A DNA stretch of 26,494 nt from DASPJL01 sp035628645 (lineage in GTDB: Bacteria > Bacteroidota > Bacteroidia > Cytophagales > Cyclobacteriaceae): assembly GCA_035628645.1 (NCBI GenBank), contig DASPJL010000093.1, positions 1 to 26,494 on the forward strand, written 5' to 3'. This document shows, one piece after another, positions 7,105 through 15,272 of the stretch. Numbering within the stretch: the first letter of the stretch is position 1; every line of letters begins with the position of its first letter. The notes beneath the pieces were generated by a model. That model was not told the origin of the DNA. It ran no database searches and saw only the letters and a program-made list of their open reading frames with translations. A program made the position numbers and the translations under genes.

Positions 7105-10100
7105 GCCGCAATTGTAGATTCTTTATGTTTTTTGATGACAAATACAATGTTAGAAGTAAGCCTGGTGTCATCGATAACTTCTACTTTCACCTTGTGTTTA
7201 GAAAGAATTTCCATGATCTTACTTTTTGAAGTAAAATGGAGTTCATTTACAGTTTTATTAAAACCAAAATTTGTGGAAAAAAACTCCGTTAGCTTCGTTC
7301 CTTTATGTCTTTCTTTCATTTCGCTGTTGCCATCCCGGATTATTAAAGTTCCGCCATCATTCAATTTTTCTAAGCAACGATAGATGAGGTTGTCCTGGGC
7401 CTCGGGTTTTAAATAATGAAGCACATCGCTGATGATAAAGGTATCCGCTTCAGGAAGATCAAATTGGGTAATGTCGGCAGAAACAAAATTTATGTTTTCA
7501 TTTTTCGCTACGCAGTTATTAGCTACGTTTATTTTCTCTTCATCATAATCTATTCCCAGAATTTCCCTTTCCTTTGAAAGAAAGTGGAGCATATAACTCA
7601 TAAAACCATAACCACAACCAATGTCCACAATTTTGCCATGTTTAGGTGTATTTTCATGAAACATCCTGTAATAACCATCCAGCCTGATCTTCACTTTCAT
7701 GTACCACTCAATAACAGGTCCTTTGTATAGATAGTTTTTAATAAGTTTCCTTTTAAAGAATTCAGGAGTTTCCACTTCTTCCCTTAGTTTTTCAAATTCA
7801 TTTTTGAAATGCTTTGAAATAGCTTTGGTTCGATCTGAATAATCTGTTCCGAAAGAAGTATCTTCTGGTTTGATTCTCGGGAGAATTTTTACTGTAATAT
7901 TTCCGCTTCTTAAGAATTGTTCTCCTTTAGCCATTGTATCCCCCACCCCATGAAGAAGAACTGGAAGAACATCCAGGTTCAGCTTTTCAGCCAGGAAGAA
8001 AGCGCCTTTATGGAATCGTCGTATTTTAGAATCTTCGGACCGTGATCCTTCCGGATAAATTAAAATAGAATAGCCTTCTTTCACTTTTTCCTCAAATTTT
8101 TCCAGCCCCATTTCTACACCGCTGTAGTTGGGATAAAAATCAAGATATCGCACAATATGCCCGAATAAAGGATTTTTCCATACCCATTCATTGGTAAGCA
8201 CAATGATTTTAGGATACATCATCAGGATTAAAAGTAAATCTATATGAGACTGATGATTCGCGATGATCAGCGCCGGTTTTTTGAAATCCTCTTTTCCTTC
8301 ATTTATAATCCTTTTCCTCACATTTACCATCACATAAATGATGAACCTGCACACGTACATTAAAACTTTGTGGAAAAAAGCCTTTCCATATTTTTTAGGA
8401 AGAAGGAGGATCTTGTAAAGGAAAATTCCAACAGACATGATCAGGCATCCTAAGAGAAAGAAAGTAAGTGATATAAGGGAGCCTAGAATATCGCCGAGTG
8501 TCAATGGTTCCTGTCTTTTTATATCCCCTTTTTTATAAACCAGCCATCGGAATAAAATGGGTTCAACGGTATAGGATATGGCAATAAGAGAAAACAAACC
8601 AAGCAGCGAAAGGGCGGCTATGGATTTAAGCGCAGGATGTTTGGCAAAGATCAAAGCGCCAGTACCTATAATGGTTGTCACAGCAGAAATAAAGATTGAA
8701 GTCTTATACGCCGGCAGGTTTTTTATTCCATACTTATATTCCTGTAAAAGGCCATGTTTAATGAAAATGCTGTAATCCACTCCCAAACCAAAAATCAAAG
8801 AAGAAATAATGATATTGACTATGTTGAATTTTACTCCGAAAATTCCCATTAAACCTAACGTCCAAACCCAGCTTAATATAATAGGAACAAAAGAGATCAG
8901 GCCTAATTCTAGTCTTCCGTAAGACAATATCAAGATCATGAAAACAAGGAGTAATGAAATATTCAGGAGGTTGTTGTATTCGTTGTTTAGGAGATCAACA
9001 AAGCGGGTGGTAAGGTATTCTTTATCAAACATAACCAGGGAGTGGTTTTCGTTGATGGCTTTATAAACTTCGTCCTTGTTTTCCCTGGAAACTTTGGCTA
9101 TCGTTATTATCGACGTTTGCCCTTTTTCTTCGGTGATATAATCATTTAAAAACTGTTTTCTCAGATCTCCAAATGCATTTAGATCGACAGGTTGGAATTC
9201 AGTGTTTAGCACACCATAAAAATCCTTGAAAGCTTCTGGTTTGAATTTGAATCGGGCACTGGTTTGGGTCAATCTTTCCTGAACGAGTGCTTTCTTTTCA
9301 GGCGTCCAGTAATTTTCCCACATATCAATCCTTGCTTGCTGCACAGAATCTGAAATAAGCAATGCGCTTATACTTGAGTAATTCTTAATAACATCTTGTG
9401 CCTTAAGTTGCGAAAGTTTTTGGGTTACTTCTTCGTTCTTTTTTAGCGCTTCTTTAAGGTCTTTACCATTAGAAATCAGATAGACGGACTTAAGGGATGT
9501 GTCGCTTATTTTGTTTAGGTTTTCCTCGCTCTGCCTCAGTTTATCAGACATGTAATTCATCTTCATCATGTCACTCTCCAGTTCTACATTTGATGAGGTA
9601 AAATAAAAAACAATAGTCAGGATGATCAGACTAAGAATTACCCATCTGTTGTTTTCAAAACGGTAAGACGAGATTTTATCAATAAAAGTTGATTCTACCA
9701 CTTCACCTTTTTTGATCTTATTCTTCATTAGTCCCAATAGATGAGGAAGAACAACCACGGCAAAAATGGCGGCGCCTATCACATTAAAAGCAGCAAACAA
9801 TCCTAGGTCCTGGATGGCTTCGGCTTTTACAAAAACCAGACAAAGAAATGCTGCGGACGTAGTGATGCAGCTCATTATAATCGGAACACTCAGGTCCTTA
9901 ATTACATCCTTGATACTTCCGGTACTTCGGAAATGTGAAAAAGCATGAATGGCGTAATCCACGGTAACTCCCAGCACCACACACCCAATTCCGAGGGAAA
10001 TAACGGAAACTGTACCTTTTAAAATGGTAAGGACGGCAAGAGAAATGAGCCCGCCAAAAAGCACAGGAACAAACATGAAAAAGAAAATACTCTTGTTTTT

Positions 10101-10973
10101 AAAAAAGAAGCTGATAAACATCATGATCACTAACAAAGAAATAGTGACAGTGAGATTTACATCTTTTTTAATTCTCTCGGCATTTCCTACGGCTACCGCT
10201 ACAGCTCCATAATATTCAGCATGTATTTCCTTGTTTTTTGCGGATATCTGTTCAATAATTTCATCGAGCTTGTCGAGCATTTCCCCATTTTTGGCCGTTT
10301 CATTATTCTCATGTGCAGGCGTTACAAATAATAAAAGGTGCTTCTGATCTTTTGTTAAAATGTACCCATTTTGAAGAATATGATTATCATCGATCCGTAA
10401 GCTTTGTAATTTATTTAAAGCAAGAGGAGTAATGCTCAAAGGGTCCCTGATCAAGAATTTTTTTAGTACAAAACTCGCCGGGGACATCAGTGTTTTGTAG
10501 GCATTTTGGATAGAAATGTTTACGCCTTCTTCCGATATTCTTTCATCGATTTGATTATAATCGGAGGAATCAAGGAAAATGGGCAGGTTTTGATAAAAGG
10601 TATTATACACCTCATACATCAGGTCGTCGGAAACTTTGGCTGAAATCTCACTGATCAGTTCAGGCTTTAGTTTTTGAGAAATGGAATCCGTAAGCTGATC
10701 GGCAGCAGCCATCAGCGCTTCCGGATTTGCTTGCGCGTTGGTATCCGCAGCTGAAATAGTAATTACAAGCCTGTCCAGGAACTTGGAATTACGGAATACA
10801 AAATTTAGCTTTTCAATTTTCGCATCCGATGGCATCACTTTAGTAATGTCTTCTTCAAATTTCAGGTTTAAAGCAAAAAATCCAGCCAGCGACAATACTC
10901 CAAGGATAAAGCCAATAAATATTAATCTGTGATTTCTGAAAAATGTATAAAGTGATAAAAATAAACCAGACAT
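7101..10973 (-). CDS. MMPL/RND permease fused to PlsC-type acyltransferase and SAM methyltransferase
   Basis: 1290 aa with three modules. Residues 1 to about 810 are a full RND-type MMPL permease: one span near 17-36, a periplasmic loop, spans at about 275-410 with GVTVDYAIHAF, a span near 440-460, a second loop, and spans at about 671-804 with GLGVDYSIFI. An extra hydrophobic stretch lies at about 824-858. Residues about 890-1045 are a lysophospholipid-acyltransferase domain with the HX4D motif at 907-912 (NHQSHID) and YPEGSRS from 973. Residues about 1100-1270 are a class I methyltransferase with motif I DIGCGYG near 1117-1123. MMPL exporters and PlsC enzymes occur as separate or paired genes in aryl-polyene/flexirubin clusters. 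The single chain suggests acylation, methylation and export of one lipid-like product at the inner membrane. It starts 22 bp after the glycosyltransferase stop and overlaps the oxidoreductase ATG by 4 bp. No frameshift or internal stop was seen. Confidence 0.88.
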   Translation of the reverse strand: MSGLFLSLYTFFRNHRLIFIGFILGVLSLAGFFALNLKFEEDITKVMPSDAKIEKLNFVFRNSKFLDRLVITISAADTNAQANPEALMAAADQLTDSISQKLKPELISEISAKVSDDLMYEVYNTFYQNLPIFLDSSDYNQIDERISEEGVNISIQNAYKTLMSPASFVLKKFLIRDPLSITPLALNKLQSLRIDDNHILQNGYILTKDQKHLLLFVTPAHENNETAKNGEMLDKLDEIIEQISAKNKEIHAEYYGAVAVAVGNAERIKKDVNLTVTISLLVIMMFISFFFKNKSIFFFMFVPVLFGGLISLAVLTILKGTVSVISLGIGCVVLGVTVDYAIHAFSHFRSTGSIKDVIKDLSVPIIMSCITTSAAFLCLVFVKAEAIQDLGLFAAFNVIGAAIFAVVVLPHLLGLMKNKIKKGEVVESTFIDKISSYRFENNRWVILSLIILTIVFYFTSSNVELESDMMKMNYMSDKLRQSEENLNKISDTSLKSVYLISNGKDLKEALKKNEEVTQKLSQLKAQDVIKNYSSISALLISDSVQQARIDMWENYWTPEKKALVQERLTQTSARFKFKPEAFKDFYGVLNTEFQPVDLNAFGDLRKQFLNDYITEEKGQTSIITIAKVSRENKDEVYKAINENHSLVMFDKEYLTTRFVDLLNNEYNNLLNISLLLVFMILILSYGRLELGLISFVPIILSWVWTLGLMGIFGVKFNIVNIIISSLIFGLGVDYSIFIKHGLLQEYKYGIKNLPAYKTSIFISAVTTIIGTGALIFAKHPALKSIAALSLLGLFSLIAISYTVEPILFRWLVYKKGDIKRQEPLTLGDILGSLISLTFFLLGCLIMSVGIFLYKILLLPKKYGKAFFHKVLMYVCRFIIYVMVNVRKRIINEGKEDFKKPALIIANHQSHIDLLLILMMYPKIIVLTNEWVWKNPLFGHIVRYLDFYPNYSGVEMGLEKFEEKVKEGYSILIYPEGSRSEDSKIRRFHKGAFFLAEKLNLDVLPVLLHGVGDTMAKGEQFLRSGNITVKILPRIKPEDTSFGTDYSDRTKAISKHFKNEFEKLREEVETPEFFKRKLIKNYLYKGPVIEWYMKVKIRLDGYYRMFHENTPKHGKIVDIGCGYGFMSYMLHFLSKEREILGIDYDEEKINVANNCVAKNENINFVSADITQFDLPEADTFIISDVLHYLKPEAQDNLIYRCLEKLNDGGTLIIRDGNSEMKERHKGTKLTEFFSTNFGFNKTVNELHFTSKSKIMEILSKHKVKVEVIDDTRLTSNIVFVIKKHKESTIAA

Positions 10974-10995
10974 TTAGAACACTATAAGTTAGGTA

Positions 10996-12219
10996 TTATT
11001 GGTGAAAAGACACGGAAGCCGGTTTTCTTCTGAATATTGCCAACAACAAGAGGGTTAATATTCCTGCAATTAAGGCCATAATGGTCGCAAAACAAAAACT
11101 ACCCACCCAATATTGTAGCAAGTCGCCGGAAACAGATTTTAACGTAATGCTTTTATCAAAATTCAACACTGCGGGTTTGTTAAGCACAATTCCTCCCACC
11201 AAATAACTCAAATAAAGAATAACCGGCATCATTGGCAGTATGCTAATGTTTGAAGCTACAAGAACCAGAGCCTTGTTAAGCTTCATTAGATGAGCAAGAA
11301 AAACGGCGATCACCATTTGAAACCCCCAAAACGGAACAATACCCATGAAAACTCCAAAACCAATAGAAGCTGCCTTGGTTATATTCGATTCATTAGAATT
11401 AATTATGTGTTCCCGGAAAAAGCGTTTAAAGCCAATTCTTTGAATTTTTTTTAACAGTTGTAATGGTTTGATATATAGAACAGCTATAAATACCAAAATG
11501 ACATTCAATATAAAAACCCTGGTAAAATCTTTGAACGGCCTGAAATGTGTGATCCTTTGTTCTCCGGGAGCATAATAAACATTTATTGGAATAGGAAGTA
11601 CGTTGATGTCGTTCCACGCCGCTCTTACCATTACCTCAATTTCAAATTCGTACTTCCAGGTATAAAAGGTGATGTTTTTTAAAAGATATAAAGGATATAA
11701 TCTAAAGCCGGATTGGGTGTCAGGTAGTTTTATTCCTGTTTCGAAAGTAAACCAGAAGGTAGATATTTTATTACCCAAAGTGCTTTTTTTTGGAACATTC
11801 TCGGTGGTTTCCATGCTTCGGGCGCCTATGATGATGGCGCTTTTTTCTGTTTCCAGTTTATCAATAAACCTGGGGATATCCTCCGCCATATGTTGTCCGT
11901 CCGAATCTATGGTTATCACGTAATCATATTCGTTTTCAACAGCGTATTTAAAACCCGTCCGTAAGGCAATTCCCTTTCCTTTGTTTTCAGGATGATGCAG
12001 TACATGGAATCGGGAAAAATCTTTTAAGATATGAATAGTATTATCGGTGGAGCCATCATTGACTATTATTATGTCGTCCGAATATTCCGAAACTGAATCA
12101 ATAACAAAGCGAAGAGTCTGACTATTATTATAAGTAGGGATAAGAACACAACATTTATAGTGTCTGAACTTGTTTTTATAATAATCTTTAGGTTTAGCCT
12201 CTATACTTTCACCTTGCAT
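10996..12219 (-). CDS. GT2 glycosyltransferase fused to a DUF2062 membrane domain
   Basis: 407 aa. Residues about 24-200 are a GT-A, dolichyl-phosphate-mannose-synthase-like family 2 domain, with VLIPTYNN at 25-32, NDGSTD at 54-59 and the metal-binding DSDGQH at 105-110. A membrane span follows at about 230-250. Residues about 268-395 form a DUF2062 domain, with hydrophobic spans and a GVFMGIVPFWGFQM motif. GT2-DUF2062 proteins are common near envelope lipid, acyltransferase and aryl-polyene genes; the sugar donor and acceptor are unknown. It is first in the four-gene minus-strand operon and probably carries its promoter just upstream. In this context it may glycosylate the lipid or polyene handled by the following permease fusion, which is inference. 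Confidence 0.87.
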   Translation of the reverse strand: MQGESIEAKPKDYYKNKFRHYKCCVLIPTYNNSQTLRFVIDSVSEYSDDIIIVNDGSTDNTIHILKDFSRFHVLHHPENKGKGIALRTGFKYAVENEYDYVITIDSDGQHMAEDIPRFIDKLETEKSAIIIGARSMETTENVPKKSTLGNKISTFWFTFETGIKLPDTQSGFRLYPLYLLKNITFYTWKYEFEIEVMVRAAWNDINVLPIPINVYYAPGEQRITHFRPFKDFTRVFILNVILVFIAVLYIKPLQLLKKIQRIGFKRFFREHIINSNESNITKAASIGFGVFMGIVPFWGFQMVIAVFLAHLMKLNKALVLVASNISILPMMPVILYLSYLVGGIVLNKPAVLNFDKSITLKSVSGDLLQYWVGSFCFATIMALIAGILTLLLLAIFRRKPASVSFHQ

Positions 12220-12238
12220 GACGTCTCTTCAATTTCTG

Positions 12239-12246
12239 CAAAACTA
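12239..12246 (-). promoter_or_regulatory. Candidate -7 element for the GT2-MMPL-oxidoreductase-hydrolase operon
   Basis: On the minus strand TAGTTTTG matches TAnnTTTG exactly, 19 bases upstream of the ATG at 12219. No clear TTG occurs 19-21 bases further upstream, so the promoter is incomplete by consensus and may need an activator. Confidence 0.4.
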
Positions 12247-12615
12247 ATGGTTATTAATTATTTAATTAAAGGAATGTAAACTCTAAGGCAATTTTTAAGA
12301 TGAATTTTCTAAGATATTTCAGAAGGTGTCTTTTCATAGGCAAGAAGCTCGGGAAAATGTGCATAATTGGGATTTTTAATTTATAAAATGAATGGAAACA
12401 GGGATACAACAAAATGTAATTTTTATCAGGATATCATCTTAAAGTGTCTGCAAGGTGTTAGTCCAGAATGAGTTCAACTAAGAGATCAATATTTTAAATC
12501 GAGTAAAAAACTAAAATTTCTCTCGGAATAATTGTTTTTAACAACTACTTTCGCACGCTGTTTTATCGCTTTAATGCATTATTAAAAGCGGGTGTTGTTA
12601 CTTTTTTTAACTGTT
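12247..12615. other. Intergenic spacer between divergent genes
   Basis: AT-rich spacer with stops in all frames and no supported gene. Near the plus-strand gene it holds a TACTTTCG box (12546-12553), a weak -7 candidate without a matching -33. It also holds a hairpin with arms CGCTTTAAT (12567-12575) and ATTAAAAGCG (12581-12590), the latter with one bulged base, which would lie in the 5' leader of the next gene. Confidence 0.4.
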
Positions 12616-13185
12616 ATGGTCAAATTTTTCCGATTGAGTCTTTGTTCTTTACTTGTTATTTCTACTTTTTTAATGTTTGGTAATGCAGCTTTTAGTCAGA
12701 AGGCCAAAGAAGTTTTTGTATTCGAAAAGCCTGATTTTTTAAAAAAACAAAAAGGAATACGGTTGAGTGATTCTGCTGAATTTATTCTCTTTAATAATGA
12801 AGCGCTTGGCTATACAGAATTATATCAAAAAAGGCGAAGTATCTGGTTTGTAGAAAAATCTCCGGATATGCTGGTAATAGACTATGCAACCAAAGATACT
12901 TTGGGTCGGGAGAATTATGATGTTTTAACCCTCGATCAAAATGCGAAATATCAATGGGTGATAGGGGAAGGCGAGGATTACGGCTACTTCTTCAGAAAAG
13001 GGCAAATCGTCTTGACCGTACAGACGATAAACCGTAGGAAAAAATGTTATTTAAAGATTGCTTACAATGAAAGGGACAAGAATATAGAATTTATAAAACA
13101 AATCGCTATTTATAAAGCCCACAAACATCTTAATCTAAATCATGACCAGGAGGTGATTGAACAGGTCGAATCACTTTTTGAATAA
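12616..13185 (+). CDS. Secreted protein of unknown function
   Basis: 189 aa with the ATG at 12616 (MVKFFRLSL). A GTG at 12592 would add eight residues ahead of an already complete signal peptide, so ATG is preferred. Residues 1 to about 28 form a signal peptide ending near NAAFSQ, with a probable signal peptidase I site. The mature part is mixed charged beta-like sequence, with no cysteines arranged for redox or metal binding and no recognised domain. It stands alone, 20 bp convergent with the hybrid kinase gene, behind a 5' leader with a possible hairpin at 12567-12590. It is probably a small periplasmic or surface protein; the function is unknown. Confidence 0.7.
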   Translation: MVKFFRLSLCSLLVISTFLMFGNAAFSQKAKEVFVFEKPDFLKKQKGIRLSDSAEFILFNNEALGYTELYQKRRSIWFVEKSPDMLVIDYATKDTLGRENYDVLTLDQNAKYQWVIGEGEDYGYFFRKGQIVLTVQTINRRKKCYLKIAYNERDKNIEFIKQIAIYKAHKHLNLNHDQEVIEQVESLFE

Positions 13186-13205
13186 CTAATCAAAAGATAG
13201 ATAGA

Positions 13206-14675
13206 TCAATATGTCGGGCCGGGATTTACCACATTTTCCAAATCAAAACTAATGGTAAATCGGGTGCCGACACCCACTTCGCTGTCTACATTTATATCCC
13301 CACCATGGCTTTTGATAATAGTATGAGAGGAAGTAAGCCCCAATCCCATTCCACCTTTTTTCCCTGTAAAAAAAGGATCAAAGAGCTTATTCAGGTTATG
13401 TTTGGGAATACCCTTCCCATTGTCTTTGATGGTTACAAAAATATTCTCCGGAAAATATTGAGTGTGGATTTCCAGAACTCCGGTTTCTGGTTGAGTGGCC
13501 TCAATTGAATTAATAATAATATTAAGGAAGGCAATTTTTAATTTTTCAGCATCGAAGGAAAAAGAGGGAATGTCTTTTCCATAATGTTTTATAAGTTCAA
13601 TGTTAAGCAGCTTTATTCTGTCTACCGCTAGTTTGATTGTTTCATCCATTAAATCGTTGATTGATCCTTCTTGAAGTTTCAGTTCCGCAGGTCTTGACGA
13701 TTCTATTAGTTGTGAAATGAGTTGATCTATTCTTGAACAGGACTTGTCAATAATATCTGTATAAAAAGTATAAGACTCTTCTTCCGGGTGTTCTTTTTTA
13801 AACCTGCTAAGCGCCAATACTATTGTATTTAAGGGATTTCGGACTTCGTGAGCTATAGTGCTTACAATTCTGTCTGTTACCCCCAGTTTTTCTGCAGCCA
13901 ATAGCTGCATTTCAAATTTTTTCCTTTGGGAAATATCATGGATAATTCCCTGATATCCTTTGATAGTTCCTGTGGAATCTGTTATAGTTCCCGGCGTAAT
14001 AAGGCAATTAAGTTTTTTGCCAAAAGCATTCACCAGCAGATATTCCTGGCCTTTATTCGGAATATTACTATCAAGGGAGTTGATGAAATTTTTATATTCT
14101 TCGGGATAATAAAAGAGATCGCTAAGGGTCAGTCCCAGGATTTCTTCCTGACTATAACCAAAAAGATTTAGTGTTTCATGATTGACTTCCTGAAATCTGT
14201 AATTGCTGTCAGTAATAAATAATGCATCCTTGGAATTTTCAAAAAGTGTACGATACTTCTGCTCCTTTTCGAAGGTATCTTCATAAACATGTGTCCTTTC
14301 TATGGCGTAAGTTATGGCACGTTCAAGGTTGTAGGAGTCAAGCTTGTTTTTTAATAAATAATCTGATGCCCCGGCTTTTAGTGCCAGAAGGTCCAAGCCT
14401 CCTGCTTCCTGGCCGGTGAGTACAATAATGGGTTTTCTGTGCCCCCTTTTTATCGATTCCTGGATAAGTTCTACCCCGGACTTTTCTCCCAATCTGTAAT
14501 CTACAAGGTATACATCGTGAAGATTATTTGTAATAAGCTCCAGTCCATCCGAAAATGAGGGAGACCAGTCCAATACATATTTTGCACTATTGATCTCGGA
14601 TAAAAGATCTCTGGTCAGTATATAATCATCCTCATCATCATCTACCAGTAATACTTTTATGGTGTTGTTTGGCAT
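13206..14675 (-). CDS. Receiver-PAS-histidine kinase (inverse hybrid sensor)
   Basis: 489 aa, no membrane span, so cytoplasmic. Residues about 5-125 are a receiver domain with acidic pocket DDDEDD at 12-17, phosphoacceptor Asp59 (VYLVDYRLG), Thr87 and Lys109. Residues about 140-255 are a PAS domain (ALFITDSNYRFQEVN). Residues about 262-480 are the kinase: phosphorylated His276 in IAHEVRNPL, N-box NIIINSIEAT, G1 DNGKGIP and G2 GMGLGL. A receiver at the N-terminus of a kinase is typical of proteins that take phosphate from another kinase and use it to tune their own activity. It is 47 bp downstream of the single-domain receiver gene and probably in the same operon as the MASE3 kinase. The signal sensed by PAS is unknown. 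Confidence 0.92.
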   Translation of the reverse strand: MPNNTIKVLLVDDDEDDYILTRDLLSEINSAKYVLDWSPSFSDGLELITNNLHDVYLVDYRLGEKSGVELIQESIKRGHRKPIIVLTGQEAGGLDLLALKAGASDYLLKNKLDSYNLERAITYAIERTHVYEDTFEKEQKYRTLFENSKDALFITDSNYRFQEVNHETLNLFGYSQEEILGLTLSDLFYYPEEYKNFINSLDSNIPNKGQEYLLVNAFGKKLNCLITPGTITDSTGTIKGYQGIIHDISQRKKFEMQLLAAEKLGVTDRIVSTIAHEVRNPLNTIVLALSRFKKEHPEEESYTFYTDIIDKSCSRIDQLISQLIESSRPAELKLQEGSINDLMDETIKLAVDRIKLLNIELIKHYGKDIPSFSFDAEKLKIAFLNIIINSIEATQPETGVLEIHTQYFPENIFVTIKDNGKGIPKHNLNKLFDPFFTGKKGGMGLGLTSSHTIIKSHGGDINVDSEVGVGTRFTISFDLENVVNPGPTY

Positions 14676-14722
14676 TGATCTTTAGTATTTATTAAAAAAA
14701 TGTTAATTCCACTACTGGCGAA

Positions 14723-15181
14723 TTAGATTCTTTGGTTCGAGCCGGGAAGTTCTACGATTTCGAACCAATACTTCCCAATGTTCTTTATTACATTTACCAA
14801 CTCGTCAAAAGTCACCGGCTTTGTAATAAAAGAACTGACGCCCAAATCATAGCTCTTTAGAATATCTTCTTCGGTTTTTGATGTTGTCAATATTATAACG
14901 GGCACTCTTCTGAATTGAGGTGTTTCTTTTAATTCTTTCAATACTTCACGTCCATCTTTTTTCGGCATGTTAAGGTCCAGTAGAATTAACCCCGGCAAAG
15001 GGTTATTGGCATGCTCATATTTGCCTCTGTTGTATAAATAATCAAAAAGTTCTTCTCCATTTTCCACAAACCTTAATTCATTTGCAAGTAGATTTTCTTC
15101 AAATGCCTCTTTTGCCATCAAACGATCATCCGGATCATCATCGGCCATTAATATGGTGATGGATTTTACCTTTTCTTTCAT
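14723..15181 (-). CDS. Single-domain response regulator, Rcp1-like
   Basis: 152 aa, receiver domain only. Acidic residues DDDPDD at 14-19, phosphoacceptor Asp69 in ILLDLNMPKKDG, conserved Thr99/100 and Lys121 (ITKPVTF). The long loop with NRGKYEHANNPLPGL and the PKKDGREVL sequence are typical of the Rcp1 type found with phytochrome-like kinases. There is no DNA-binding or enzymatic output, so it probably acts by protein contact or as a phosphate shuttle. It lies between the MASE3 kinase (91 bp upstream) and the receiver-PAS-kinase (47 bp downstream), so it is a candidate link in a phosphorelay between them. Confidence 0.93.
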   Translation of the reverse strand: MKEKVKSITILMADDDPDDRLMAKEAFEENLLANELRFVENGEELFDYLYNRGKYEHANNPLPGLILLDLNMPKKDGREVLKELKETPQFRRVPVIILTTSKTEEDILKSYDLGVSSFITKPVTFDELVNVIKNIGKYWFEIVELPGSNQRI

Positions 15182-15272
15182 TTTTGCTGTGTTGAAGTTT
15201 ACATTTTATCCCCTTTAACTCTTTTTTGAAAGTTAATGTTTATCAATTGTACTAACTCTGTTTTTATATACT

